Shown here one piece after another: positions 1 through 5,455 of a stretch of DNA of 8,489 nt. The stretch covers positions 1 through 8,489 of the forward strand of contig CAZIFC010000053.1 in NCBI GenBank assembly GCA_964538355.1, read 5' to 3'. Below the pieces are notes generated by a model that saw only the letters and a list, made by a program, of their open reading frames with translations, searched no databases and was not told the origin of the DNA. A program made the translations under genes and the position numbers. Position 1 is the first letter of the stretch; each line of letters begins with the position of its first letter. The DNA is from Bilophila sp964538355. Lineage in GTDB: Bacteria; Desulfobacterota; Desulfovibrionia; Desulfovibrionales; Desulfovibrionaceae.

Positions 1-258
1 ATGCGCCGCTGGAACTTCAAGGGCTCCAAGGACACGCACGGTTGTGAAAAGGTGCATCGTTCCGGTGGTTCCATCGGTAACAACACCTTCCCCGGTCACG
101 TGTTCAAAGGCCGCAAGATGGCGGGCCACTGGGGTGCCGAACAGGTTACCGTGCAGGGCCTTGAAATTGTGGACGTGCGGATGGAAGACAACGTCATCCT
201 TATCCGTGGTTCCGTGCCTGGCCCCAAGAACGGTCTCGTTCTGGTGCGCAAGCAGTAG
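1..258 (+). CDS. rplC: 50S ribosomal protein L3, C-terminal part (5' end cut by window)
   Basis: L3 is a primary 23S rRNA binder that helps start 50S assembly and reaches towards the peptidyl transferase centre. The 85 visible residues match the C-terminal half of the family: GSIGNN at fragment residues 23-28, VFKGRKMAGHWG at 34-45, then the VTVQGLEIVDV strand and the RGSVPGPKNGLVLV ending. Bacterial L3 is usually a little over 200 residues, so roughly 120 are missing upstream. The ATG at base 1 is an internal Met that happens to fall on the window edge. In E. coli the Gln after GSIG is methylated by PrmB; here that position is Asn, so this modification is not expected. The gene ends in TAG, which runs into the rplD ribosome binding site, and the frame across TAG is the same as rplD. 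The identity is certain. Confidence 0.97.
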   Translation: MRRWNFKGSKDTHGCEKVHRSGGSIGNNTFPGHVFKGRKMAGHWGAEQVTVQGLEIVDVRMEDNVILIRGSVPGPKNGLVLVRKQ

Positions 259-260
259 GT

Positions 261-266
261 AGGGAG
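261..266 (+). promoter_or_regulatory. Shine-Dalgarno site of rplD
   Basis: AGGGAG sits 7 bases before the ATG at 274, within a purine-rich stretch just after the rplC stop. It supports the chosen rplD start. Confidence 0.75.
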
Positions 267-273
267 AGAAACA

Positions 274-894
274 ATGGCTGTCGTGAAAATATACGATCAG
301 GACAAGAAGGAACAGGGCGAACTGACCCTGACTCCCGAAGTGTTCGAGGTCGCTGTGAGGCCGGAGATTCTCCACCTCGTGGTGCGGGCTCAGCTCGCTG
401 CCAAGCGTGCGGGCACTCACTCGACCAAAACCCGGGCTATGGTTTCCGGCGGCGGCGTGAAGCCGTGGCGCCAGAAGGGCACCGGACGCGCTCGCGCCGG
501 TTCCAACCGTTCCCCCGTGTGGCGTGGCGGCGCGGTCCTTTTTGGACCCCAGCCCCGCAAGTACGATTTTAAGGTAAACAAGAAGATCCGCAAGCTTGCC
601 CTGCGCATGGCGCTTTCTTCTCGCCTCGCCGGCGAGAACCTGCTTGTGGTCAAGGGTTTTGACCTGCCCGAAGCGAAGACCAAGGTTTTCGCCAAGATCG
701 CAGGCAATCTGGGCCTTTCCAAGGCTCTTATCATCGCTCCCGAAGAAACCCGCGAACTGGTGCTTTCTTCCCGGAACCTGCCCGGCATCACCCTGACCAC
801 TCCGGATCAGCTCAGTGTGTACGAAATCCTGAAGCACAAGCAGCTCGTGCTTCTGGAAGGCGCCGTGGAACCCGTTGAAACGCGGCTGAAATAA
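274..894 (+). CDS. rplD: 50S ribosomal protein L4
   Basis: L4 binds 23S rRNA domain I. Its extended loop lines the nascent-chain exit tunnel beside L22. The loop is plain at residues 59-90: GGGVKPWRQKGTGRARAGSN, followed by RSPVWRGGAVLFGP. The KPWRQKGTGRAR core, where macrolide-resistance changes arise in other bacteria, is intact. The globular part follows, with the KVNKKIRKLALRMALSSRLA helix and a C-terminal half ending LKHKQLVLLEGAVE. The length of 206 residues is normal. The ATG at 274 has AGGGAG 7 bases upstream. In E. coli L4 also represses the S10 operon through the leader RNA; any such leader would lie upstream of this window, so this cannot be judged. Codon 29 is AGG, a rare Arg codon here. 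The identity is certain. Confidence 0.98.
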   Translation: MAVVKIYDQDKKEQGELTLTPEVFEVAVRPEILHLVVRAQLAAKRAGTHSTKTRAMVSGGGVKPWRQKGTGRARAGSNRSPVWRGGAVLFGPQPRKYDFKVNKKIRKLALRMALSSRLAGENLLVVKGFDLPEAKTKVFAKIAGNLGLSKALIIAPEETRELVLSSRNLPGITLTTPDQLSVYEILKHKQLVLLEGAVEPVETRLK

Positions 895-898
895 GAGG
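893..898 (+). promoter_or_regulatory. Shine-Dalgarno site that fixes the rplW start
   Basis: AAGAGG overlaps the last two bases of the rplD stop codon. It lies 6 bases before the ATG at 905 but directly abuts the in-frame TTG at 899. The spacing therefore favours the ATG over the longer TTG reading. Confidence 0.7.
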
Positions 899-904
899 TT
901 GGCC

Positions 905-1192
905 ATGGATCATACGCAGATTCTCTTGCGGCCCGTGGTGACCGAAAAGGCGACCTTCCTGCGTGATGGCGCGAATCAGGTTGCTTTCTTCGTCCACCCC
1001 GACGCCAACAAGATTGAGATCAAGAAGGCCGTGGAAACCGCCTTCAACGTGAAAGTGACTGACGTGAACGTGGTCACCCGTAAGCCCACGGAACGCGTGC
1101 GCAACCGCAAGGTGAGCCGTGTGGCCGGCTGGCGCAAGGCTTATGTGACCCTCGCGTCCGGTGAAAAGATTGAGTTCTTTGAGGGAGTGTAA
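905..1192 (+). CDS. rplW: 50S ribosomal protein L23
   Basis: L23 sits at the rim of the polypeptide exit tunnel and is the docking point for trigger factor, SRP and the SecY channel. The ATG at 905 gives 95 residues starting MDHTQILLRPVVTEK; an in-frame TTG at 899 would add only two residues and is too close to the AAGAGG site. The PVVTEK motif at 10-15 includes Glu14, equivalent to Glu18 of E. coli L23, the trigger-factor contact. The central basic hairpin runs over residues 57-74 (VVTRKPTERVRNRKVSRV), and the GWRKAYVTLASGEKIEFF strand pair closes the protein. The gene lies 10 bases after the rplD stop, and its own 3' end carries the rplB binding site. Length and motifs are typical and the identity is certain. 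Confidence 0.96.
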   Translation: MDHTQILLRPVVTEKATFLRDGANQVAFFVHPDANKIEIKKAVETAFNVKVTDVNVVTRKPTERVRNRKVSRVAGWRKAYVTLASGEKIEFFEGV

Positions 1193-1194
1193 AC

Positions 1195-2025
1195 ATGGCT
1201 GTGCGTAAGCTGAAACCCACCTCTGCGGGCCGCCGTTTTCAGACGGTTTCCGATTTTGAGGAAATTACGAGATCCACGCCTGAGAAATCCCTTACGGAAG
1301 GTCTCACCAAAAAGGCTGGTCGTAACAATCATGGTCGAGTCACCAGCCGCCGTCGCGGCGGTGGCGTAAAGCGTCTGTATCGTATCATCGACTTCAAGCG
1401 CAATAAGCTCGATATCCCGGCCACCGTTGCCCATATCGAGTACGACCCCAACCGTACCGCCCGCATCGCGCTGCTGCACTATGCTGACGGTGAAAAGCGT
1501 TATATTCTCGCACCTCTCGGCGTGAAGCAGGGCGATGTCATCATCGCCGGCGAAAAGGCCGACATCAAGCCCGGCAATGCGCTGCCCATGGCCCGCATTC
1601 CCGTTGGTACGGTGCTTCATAATATCGAACTGAACCCCGGTCGCGGTGGTCAGTTCTGCCGCGCCGCTGGCACCTATGCCCAGCTCGTGGCCAAGGAAGG
1701 CAAGTACGCCCTGCTGCGTATGCCCTCCGGTGAAGTCCGCAAGGTGCTGGCTTCCTGCCTCGCCACCATCGGCCAGGTAGGCAACATCCAGCATGAAAAT
1801 ATCTCCCTGGGCAAGGCTGGCCGCAACCGCTGGCTCGGTCGTCGTCCCAAGGTTCGCGGTGTCGCGATGAACCCGGTTGACCATCCGCTCGGCGGTGGTG
1901 AAGGCAGAAGCTCCGGTGGCCGTCATCCCGTGTCTCCGTGGGGTACGCCTGCCAAGGGTTACAAGACCCGCGATAAGAAGAAGCCCTCGTCGCGCCTCAT
2001 TGTTAAGCGCCGCGGCCAGAAGTAG
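1195..2025 (+). CDS. rplB: 50S ribosomal protein L2
   Basis: L2 is one of the most conserved 50S proteins, needed for subunit joining and peptidyl transferase activity. The 276 residues match the family length. Visible marks are the N-terminal LKPTSAGRRFQT, the OB-like RNA-binding part with LYRIIDFKRNKLDIPATV at 61-78 and EYDPNRTARIALL at 82-94, the SH3-like part with GRGGQFCRAAGTYAQLV at 149-165, and the C-terminal MNPVDHPLGGGEGR at 225-238 plus HPVSPWGTPAKGYKTR. His230 matches the functionally important His229 of E. coli (numbered without Met). The next conserved His is Leu232 here. The ATG at 1195 lies two bases after the rplW stop, with AGGGAG at 1182-1187 inside rplW, so translation is probably coupled. 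Codons 22-48 are less biased than the rest and include AGA and CGA. Confidence 0.98.
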   Translation: MAVRKLKPTSAGRRFQTVSDFEEITRSTPEKSLTEGLTKKAGRNNHGRVTSRRRGGGVKRLYRIIDFKRNKLDIPATVAHIEYDPNRTARIALLHYADGEKRYILAPLGVKQGDVIIAGEKADIKPGNALPMARIPVGTVLHNIELNPGRGGQFCRAAGTYAQLVAKEGKYALLRMPSGEVRKVLASCLATIGQVGNIQHENISLGKAGRNRWLGRRPKVRGVAMNPVDHPLGGGEGRSSGGRHPVSPWGTPAKGYKTRDKKKPSSRLIVKRRGQK

Positions 2026-2028
2026 GAG
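2023..2028 (+). promoter_or_regulatory. Fused stop codon and Shine-Dalgarno site (rplB/rpsS)
   Basis: TAGGAG serves both as the TAG stop of rplB and as the ribosome binding site of rpsS, 5 bases before the ATG at 2034. The same hexamer recurs at 4180 and 4559. Confidence 0.75.
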
Positions 2029-2033
2029 CTGTT

Positions 2034-2315
2034 ATGCCCAGATCGCTGAAAAAAGGTCCCTTCGTGGACGACCATCTGATGAAAAAGGTGGATGCGGCCG
2101 TTGCTACCAACGACCGCCGCGTGGTCAAGACCTGGTCGCGCCGTTCCACCGTCCTGCCGGAAATGGTGGGCATCACCTTTGCCGTGCATAACGGCAAGAA
2201 GTTCCTCCCCGTTTTCGTGACCGAAAACATGGTGGGACACAAGCTTGGGGAATTCGCGCCGACGCGCACCTTCCACGGCCATGCTGCCGACAAGAAGACC
2301 AAGGCCAAGAAATAA
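2034..2315 (+). CDS. rpsS: 30S ribosomal protein S19
   Basis: S19 lies in the head of the 30S subunit next to S13 and contacts the A-site finger and tRNA region. The 93 residues are typical in length. The N-terminal signature MPRSLKKGPFVDDHLMKKV is textbook for the family. It is followed by KTWSRRSTVLPEMVG at 32-46, VHNGKKFLPVFVTENMVGHK at 51-70 and LGEFAPTRTF at 71-80. A lysine-rich tail (DKKTKAKK) closes the protein. The start has the TAGGAG site 5 bases upstream. The gap to rplB is 8 bases and to rplV 12 bases. Codon 3 is AGA. The identity is certain. Confidence 0.98.
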   Translation: MPRSLKKGPFVDDHLMKKVDAAVATNDRRVVKTWSRRSTVLPEMVGITFAVHNGKKFLPVFVTENMVGHKLGEFAPTRTFHGHAADKKTKAKK

Positions 2316-2327
2316 CGGGTGCCAATC

Positions 2328-2666
2328 ATGGAATCGAAAGCTACTGCCAAATTCGTGCGCGTTTCTCCGCGCAAGACCAGGCTGGTCGCCCGCAACGTGA
2401 AGGGTATGCCTGTTGAGGCTGCCATGAACCTGCTGCGCTTCACGCCTAACAAGCCTGCCGGCGTTATTCTCGGTGTGGTTCGCTCGGCTCTCGCCAATGC
2501 GGAACACAACGCCAGCATGGACGTGGATGCTCTGGTCGTTAAGGAAATTCTGGTGAACGAAGGTCCTACCTGGAAGCGGTTCATGCCGCGTGCCCAGGGC
2601 CGCGCCACCAACATCCATAAGCGTACCAGCCACATTACCGTGATACTCGCAGAAGGGCAGGAATAA
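2328..2666 (+). CDS. rplV: 50S ribosomal protein L22
   Basis: L22 spans all six 23S rRNA domains, and its long beta hairpin forms the tunnel constriction with L4. The preferred start is the ATG at 2328, giving 112 residues beginning MESKATAKFVRVSPRKTRLV, which matches the usual L22 N terminus. An in-frame GTG at 2319 would add only MPI and has no binding site ahead of it. The Shine-Dalgarno for the ATG is itself weak (ACGGGTG around 2315-2321). Residues 40-66 hold the conserved NKPAGVILGVVRSALANAEHN region. The tunnel hairpin is at about 82-104, with MPRAQGRATNIHKRTSHITV. No deletion or insertion of the kind linked to macrolide resistance is evident. The stop is TAA, three bases before rpsC. 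Confidence 0.95.
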   Translation: MESKATAKFVRVSPRKTRLVARNVKGMPVEAAMNLLRFTPNKPAGVILGVVRSALANAEHNASMDVDALVVKEILVNEGPTWKRFMPRAQGRATNIHKRTSHITVILAEGQE

Positions 2667-2669
2667 GTC

Positions 2670-3311
2670 ATGGGTCAGAAAGTTCATCCGTACGGATTCC
2701 GGCTTGGGTACAACAAGAACTGGCAGTCCCGCTGGTTCAGCAAGAAAGACTACCCTGCCTTTGTGTATGAAGATCACGAAGTCCGCAAGTATGTGAAGAA
2801 GCTGCTCTATAGCGCCGGCATCTCCAAGATCGAGATCGAACGCGCTGGCGGCAAGATTCGTCTTATCCTTTCCACCGCCCGTCCCGGCATCGTTATCGGC
2901 CGCAAGGGTGTGGAAATCGAAAAGCTTCGTAACGACCTGCGCGCCAAGTTCGGCCGTGAGTTCTCTCTTGAAGTGAACGAAATCCGCCGTCCTGAAGTGG
3001 ATTCCCAGCTGGTGGCCGAAAACATCGCCCAGCAGCTCGAACGCCGCGTGGCCTTCCGTCGCGCGATGAAGCGCACTGTGCTGATGGCCCGCAAGTTCGG
3101 CGCCGAAGGCATCAAGGTGACCTGCTCTGGTCGTCTTGCCGGCGCGGAAATCGCCCGTACCGAATGGTACCGTGACGGCCGCGTGCCGTTGCAGACCCTT
3201 CGTGCCGATATTGACTACGGCTTCGCCGAAGCCCGTACCACCTACGGTATCATCGGTGTCAAGGCGTGGATCTACAAAGGTGAAATCCTTGACAAAGAGG
3301 TTGAAAGGTAA
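2670..3311 (+). CDS. rpsC: 30S ribosomal protein S3
   Basis: S3 lies at the mRNA entry channel of the 30S subunit and, with S4 and S5, gives the ribosome its mRNA helicase activity. The 213 residues begin MGQKVHPYGFRLGYNKNW, the family's signature N terminus. A type II KH domain follows, with RPGIVIGRKG at 71-80 (GxxG loop GRKG at 77-80). The FRRAMKR segment at 129-135 carries Arg130, Arg131 and Lys134, matching the E. coli helicase residues. The C-terminal domain shows GRLAGAEIARTEWYRDGRVP and the closing IGVKAWIYKGEILDKE. An AGGA site at about 2659 precedes the ATG by some 7 bases. The final codon is AGG, and the TAA stop shares its last base with the rplP ATG (TAATG), a sign of translational coupling. 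Confidence 0.98.
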   Translation: MGQKVHPYGFRLGYNKNWQSRWFSKKDYPAFVYEDHEVRKYVKKLLYSAGISKIEIERAGGKIRLILSTARPGIVIGRKGVEIEKLRNDLRAKFGREFSLEVNEIRRPEVDSQLVAENIAQQLERRVAFRRAMKRTVLMARKFGAEGIKVTCSGRLAGAEIARTEWYRDGRVPLQTLRADIDYGFAEARTTYGIIGVKAWIYKGEILDKEVER

Positions 3312-3724
3312 TGCTCGCTCCTAAAAGAGTTAAATTCCGCAAGTGGCAGAAAGGCCGCCTGCGTGGTCCCGCTCTGCGCGGTGCCACCATCGCCTTCGGC
3401 GATATCGGTTTGAAGACTGTGGAGCACGGAAAGCTGACCAACCAGCAGATCGAAGCCGCGCGTATCGCCATGATGCGTCACATCAAGCGTGGCGGCAAGG
3501 TCTGGATCCGCGTGTTTCCCGACCGTCCCATCACCGCGAAGCCTCTCGAAACCCGTCAGGGTTCCGGTAAGGGCGCTCCCGTGGGCTGGTGCGCTCCGGT
3601 CAAGCCTGGCCGCATTCTGTACGAAATCAAGGGCGTCAGCCTTGAGCTGGCCAAGGAAGCCCTCACCCGCGCCGCGCACAAGCTGCCGGTCAAGACAGTT
3701 ATTGTGGTGAGAGAGGGTCTGTAG
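3311..3724 (+). CDS. rplP: 50S ribosomal protein L16
   Basis: L16 joins the 50S late, next to the A-site and the central protuberance, and helps tRNA accommodation. The 137 residues start MLAPKRVKFRKWQKGRLRG, the standard opening. The core shows FGDIGLKTVEHGKLTNQQIE, then GGKVWIRVFPDRPITAKP and ETRQGSGKGAPVGWCAPV. Arg82 in ETRQG corresponds to Arg81 of E. coli, the residue hydroxylated there by the oxygenase YcfD/RoxA; whether this organism does so cannot be told. The start overlaps the rpsC stop by one base. Its best binding site is AAGAGG at 3295-3300, inside rpsC and 10 bases upstream. The gene's 3' end (GTG AGA GAG GGT) doubles as the rpmC binding site. The identity is certain. Confidence 0.98.
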   Translation: MLAPKRVKFRKWQKGRLRGPALRGATIAFGDIGLKTVEHGKLTNQQIEAARIAMMRHIKRGGKVWIRVFPDRPITAKPLETRQGSGKGAPVGWCAPVKPGRILYEIKGVSLELAKEALTRAAHKLPVKTVIVVREGL

Positions 3725-3725
3725 T

Positions 3726-3911
3726 ATGAAAGCAAAAGAACTGAAAGAACTCGGCGTGGAAGAGCTGAAGGCCAAACTCGCCGAACAGCGGCAGGAACTC
3801 TTCAATCTGCGCTTCCAACACACTACCGCTCAGCTGGAAAAGACCTCGTCCATTCCCGCCGCCCGGAAGAACATCGCGCGGATTCTGACCGTCCTGAAGG
3901 AAAAGGAATAG
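3726..3911 (+). CDS. rpmC: 50S ribosomal protein L29
   Basis: L29 is a small helical protein beside L23 at the exit tunnel, contributing to the SRP and Sec docking surface. The 61 residues are the usual length: an N-terminal MKAKELKELGVEELKAKLAE helix, the family motif ELFNLRFQHTTAQLEKTS at about 24-41, then IPAARKNIARILTVLKEKE as the second helix. The GAGAGGG site at 3711-3717 lies 8 bases ahead, embedded in the end of rplP. One base separates the rplP stop from this ATG. The stop is TAG. The protein is short, but motif and position make the call secure. Confidence 0.97.
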   Translation: MKAKELKELGVEELKAKLAEQRQELFNLRFQHTTAQLEKTSSIPAARKNIARILTVLKEKE

Positions 3912-3915
3912 CACC

Positions 3916-4182
3916 ATGTCTCAAGCCATGGAAAACCGCAAGGGCCGCATGCTTATCGGTACCGTGGTCAGCGACAAGAACGACAAGACCATCGTCGTTC
4001 GCGTTGAGACCCTGGTGAAGCATCCCCTTCTCAAGAAGTTCGTGCGTCGCCGCAAGAAGTTTACCGCTCATGATCCCATGAACGAATGCGGCATCGGTGA
4101 TAAAGTGAAAATCGTGGAATTCCGTCCCATGAGCCGCAATAAGCGCTGGCACCTGGTGACCATCCTCGAAAAGGCCGTGTAG
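3916..4182 (+). CDS. rpsQ: 30S ribosomal protein S17
   Basis: S17 is an early-binding 30S protein of the OB-fold type that holds the 5' and central domains of 16S rRNA together. The 88 residues contain GRMLIGTVVSDKNDKTIVVR at 10-29, ETLVKHPLLKKFVRRRKKF at 31-49, AHDPMNECGIGDKVKI at 51-66 and RPMSRNKRWHLV at 70-81, all family landmarks. The start at 3916 has AAAAGGAA at 3901-3908 with good spacing. A second Met at residue 5 is possible but has poorer spacing. This is normally the last gene of the S10 operon. Here the TAG stop is followed after only 10 bases by rplN with a fused TAGGAG site, so the S10 and spc gene sets look joined. Confidence 0.97.
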   Translation: MSQAMENRKGRMLIGTVVSDKNDKTIVVRVETLVKHPLLKKFVRRRKKFTAHDPMNECGIGDKVKIVEFRPMSRNKRWHLVTILEKAV

Positions 4183-4185
4183 GAG
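4180..4185 (+). promoter_or_regulatory. Fused stop codon and Shine-Dalgarno site (rpsQ/rplN)
   Basis: TAGGAG combines the TAG stop of rpsQ with the ribosome binding site of rplN, 7 bases before the ATG at 4193. It bridges the point where the S10 and spc operons are separate in E. coli. Confidence 0.75.
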
Positions 4186-4192
4186 TTACGTC

Positions 4193-4561
4193 ATGATCCA
4201 GGTTGAATCCACGCTTCAGGTTGCCGATAACTCCGGCGCCAAGAAAGTGGCCTGCATCAAGGTGCTGGGCGGCTCTCATCGGCGCTACGCCACCGTGGGC
4301 GACATCATCATGGTTTCCGTCAAGGAAGCCATGCCCCACAGCAAGGTGAAGAAGGGCGACGTGATGCAGGCCGTAATCGTACGCACCGCGAAAGAAGTGC
4401 GCCGCGTTGACGGTTCCTACATCAAGTTTGACTCCAACGCAGCCGTGCTGCTTTCCAAGCAGGGCGAACCCGTGGGCACCCGTATCTTCGGACCCGTGGC
4501 CCGTGAACTGCGCGCCAAGAACTTCATGAAGATCGTGTCCCTCGCACCTGAGGTTCTGTAG
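4193..4561 (+). CDS. rplN: 50S ribosomal protein L14
   Basis: L14 lies on the 50S interface, forms bridges to 16S rRNA with L19, and is the binding site of the silencing factor RsfS in many bacteria. Its length of 122 residues is exactly typical. Motifs: MIQVESTLQVADNSGAKKVA at 1-20, CIKVLGGSHRRYATVGDII at 21-39, VKKGDVMQAVIVRTAKEVRR at 52-71, then FDSNAAVLL and EPVGTRIFGPVARELR near the C terminus. In E. coli this gene opens the spc operon with its own promoter; here there are just 10 bases between it and rpsQ, so no promoter fits in the gap. The stop is TAG, again fused to the next binding site. Confidence 0.98.
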   Translation: MIQVESTLQVADNSGAKKVACIKVLGGSHRRYATVGDIIMVSVKEAMPHSKVKKGDVMQAVIVRTAKEVRRVDGSYIKFDSNAAVLLSKQGEPVGTRIFGPVARELRAKNFMKIVSLAPEVL

Positions 4562-4564
4562 GAG
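4559..4564 (+). promoter_or_regulatory. Fused stop codon and Shine-Dalgarno site (rplN/rplX)
   Basis: TAGGAG is both the rplN stop and the rplX ribosome binding site, 8 bases before the ATG at 4573. It is the third copy of this arrangement in the window. Confidence 0.75.
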
Positions 4565-4572
4565 TCATTGTC

Positions 4573-4893
4573 ATGAAACAGTTTCGTATCCGCAAGGACG
4601 ACAAAGTAATGGTCATCGCTGGCAAGGACCAGGGCAAGATCGGCAAGGTCTTGAAGGTTCTGCACAAGCATGACACCGTTGTGGTGGAAAAGGTGAACGT
4701 GGCCAAGCGTCACGTGAAGCCCAACCCCTATCGGCGCGAACCCGGCGGGATCGTGGACAAGGAAATGCCCATCCATGTGTCCAACCTCATGGTCGTGTGC
4801 CCCTCCTGCGCCGCTCCCACCCGCGTGGGCTATCGCTACGCGGAAGACGGCAAGAAAATCCGCTTCTGCAAGAAGTGCAACGAAACCCTGTAG
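4573..4893 (+). CDS. rplX: 50S ribosomal protein L24, zinc-ribbon (CxxC) form
   Basis: L24 is one of the two assembly-initiating 23S binders (with L3) and sits near the tunnel exit. The 106 residues open with a KOW-type SH3 barrel: KDDKVMVIAGKDQGKIGKVL at about 8-27, then VNVAKRHVKPNPYRREPGGI at 41-60 and EMPIHVSNLMVVCP. The C-terminal part carries two Cys pairs, CPSC at 76-79 and CKKC at 99-102, the arrangement of a zinc ribbon. E. coli L24 lacks these cysteines, while many other bacteria keep them. Metal binding is inferred from the pairs, not shown. The TAG stop leads into a short potential hairpin at the rplE start. The identity is certain. Confidence 0.97.
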   Translation: MKQFRIRKDDKVMVIAGKDQGKIGKVLKVLHKHDTVVVEKVNVAKRHVKPNPYRREPGGIVDKEMPIHVSNLMVVCPSCAAPTRVGYRYAEDGKKIRFCKKCNETL

Positions 4894-4903
4894 GTGAAAC
4901 ACC
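4893..4903 (+). other. Possible small hairpin at the rplE start
   Basis: GGTG (4893-4896) and CACC (4900-4903) can pair across an AAA loop directly before the rplE ATG, burying the GGTGA that would serve as its Shine-Dalgarno. The stem is only four base pairs, so it may be chance. In E. coli S8 represses the spc operon by binding near this same start codon, which is the only reason to note it. Confidence 0.25.
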
Positions 4904-5443
4904 ATGACCCGTCTTGAAAACGTATACCGCGAGAAAGTGGTCCCGGTATTGCAGAAGGAGTTCGCTTACAGCTCTCCCATGCAGATCCCCGGGATTGTCA
5001 AAGTTTCGCTGAACATCGGTCTTGGTTCTGCCAGCCAGAACAACAAGCTGATGGAAGAGGCCATGAACGAACTGTCCGTTATCGCCGGACAGAAGGCCGT
5101 GATGACCCGCGCCAAGAAGTCCATCGCAGCGTTCAAGCTGCGTGAAGGCATGCCCATCGGTTGCCGCGTGACGCTCCGCAAGGAACGCATGTGGGACTTC
5201 CTGGACAAGCTCATGAACTTCGCCCTTCCCCGCGTGCGCGACTTCCGCGGCATCCCGGATCGTGGCTTTGACGGCCGTGGCAACTTCACCCTCGGGATCA
5301 AAGAACATTCGATCTTCCCTGAAATGGAAGCCGATCGCATCGAAAATCCCAAGGGCATGAACATTACCATCGTGACCACCGCCACCACGGATAAGGAAGG
5401 CAAGTTCCTGCTCGAACAGCTGGGCATGCCTTTCAGAAAGTAA
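4904..5443 (+). CDS. rplE: 50S ribosomal protein L5
   Basis: L5 binds 5S rRNA with L18 and forms part of the central protuberance, touching the P-site tRNA and the 30S head. The 179 residues are of usual length. Family motifs are IPGIVKVSLNIGLG at 28-41, GQKAVMTRAKKSIAAFKLR at 62-80 and RGIPDRGFDGRGNFTLGIKE at 115-134, with EHSIFPEM just after. The start at 4904 has only GGTGA upstream, a weaker site than its neighbours, and it may be partly occluded by a small hairpin. That would fit translation coupled to rplX, though this is inference. Codon 178 is AGA. The TAA stop overlaps the AAGGAG site for rpsN. Confidence 0.98.
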   Translation: MTRLENVYREKVVPVLQKEFAYSSPMQIPGIVKVSLNIGLGSASQNNKLMEEAMNELSVIAGQKAVMTRAKKSIAAFKLREGMPIGCRVTLRKERMWDFLDKLMNFALPRVRDFRGIPDRGFDGRGNFTLGIKEHSIFPEMEADRIENPKGMNITIVTTATTDKEGKFLLEQLGMPFRK

Positions 5444-5447
5444 GGAG
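5442..5447 (+). promoter_or_regulatory. Shine-Dalgarno site that fixes the rpsN GTG start
   Basis: AAGGAG begins within the rplE TAA stop and lies 8 bases before the GTG at 5456. This supports GTG as the real start of rpsN, since no ATG lies nearby in that frame. Confidence 0.75.
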
Positions 5448-5455
5448 TTAGGATA

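Noticed and set aside
2319..2327. In-frame GTG start of rplV adding three residues
   Set aside because: It has no ribosome binding site, and the MESKA start from the ATG at 2328 matches the family.
1141..2777. Long - strand open frames of 261 and 272 codons opposite rplB, rpsS and rplV
   Set aside because: They fully overlap conserved genes and have no recognisable product, so they are shadows.
3289..3316. Perfect TTGACA that could be a -35 box before rplP
   Set aside because: It lies inside the rpsC coding sequence (codons for Leu-Asp-Lys), and no acceptable -10 box sits 16-18 bases downstream.
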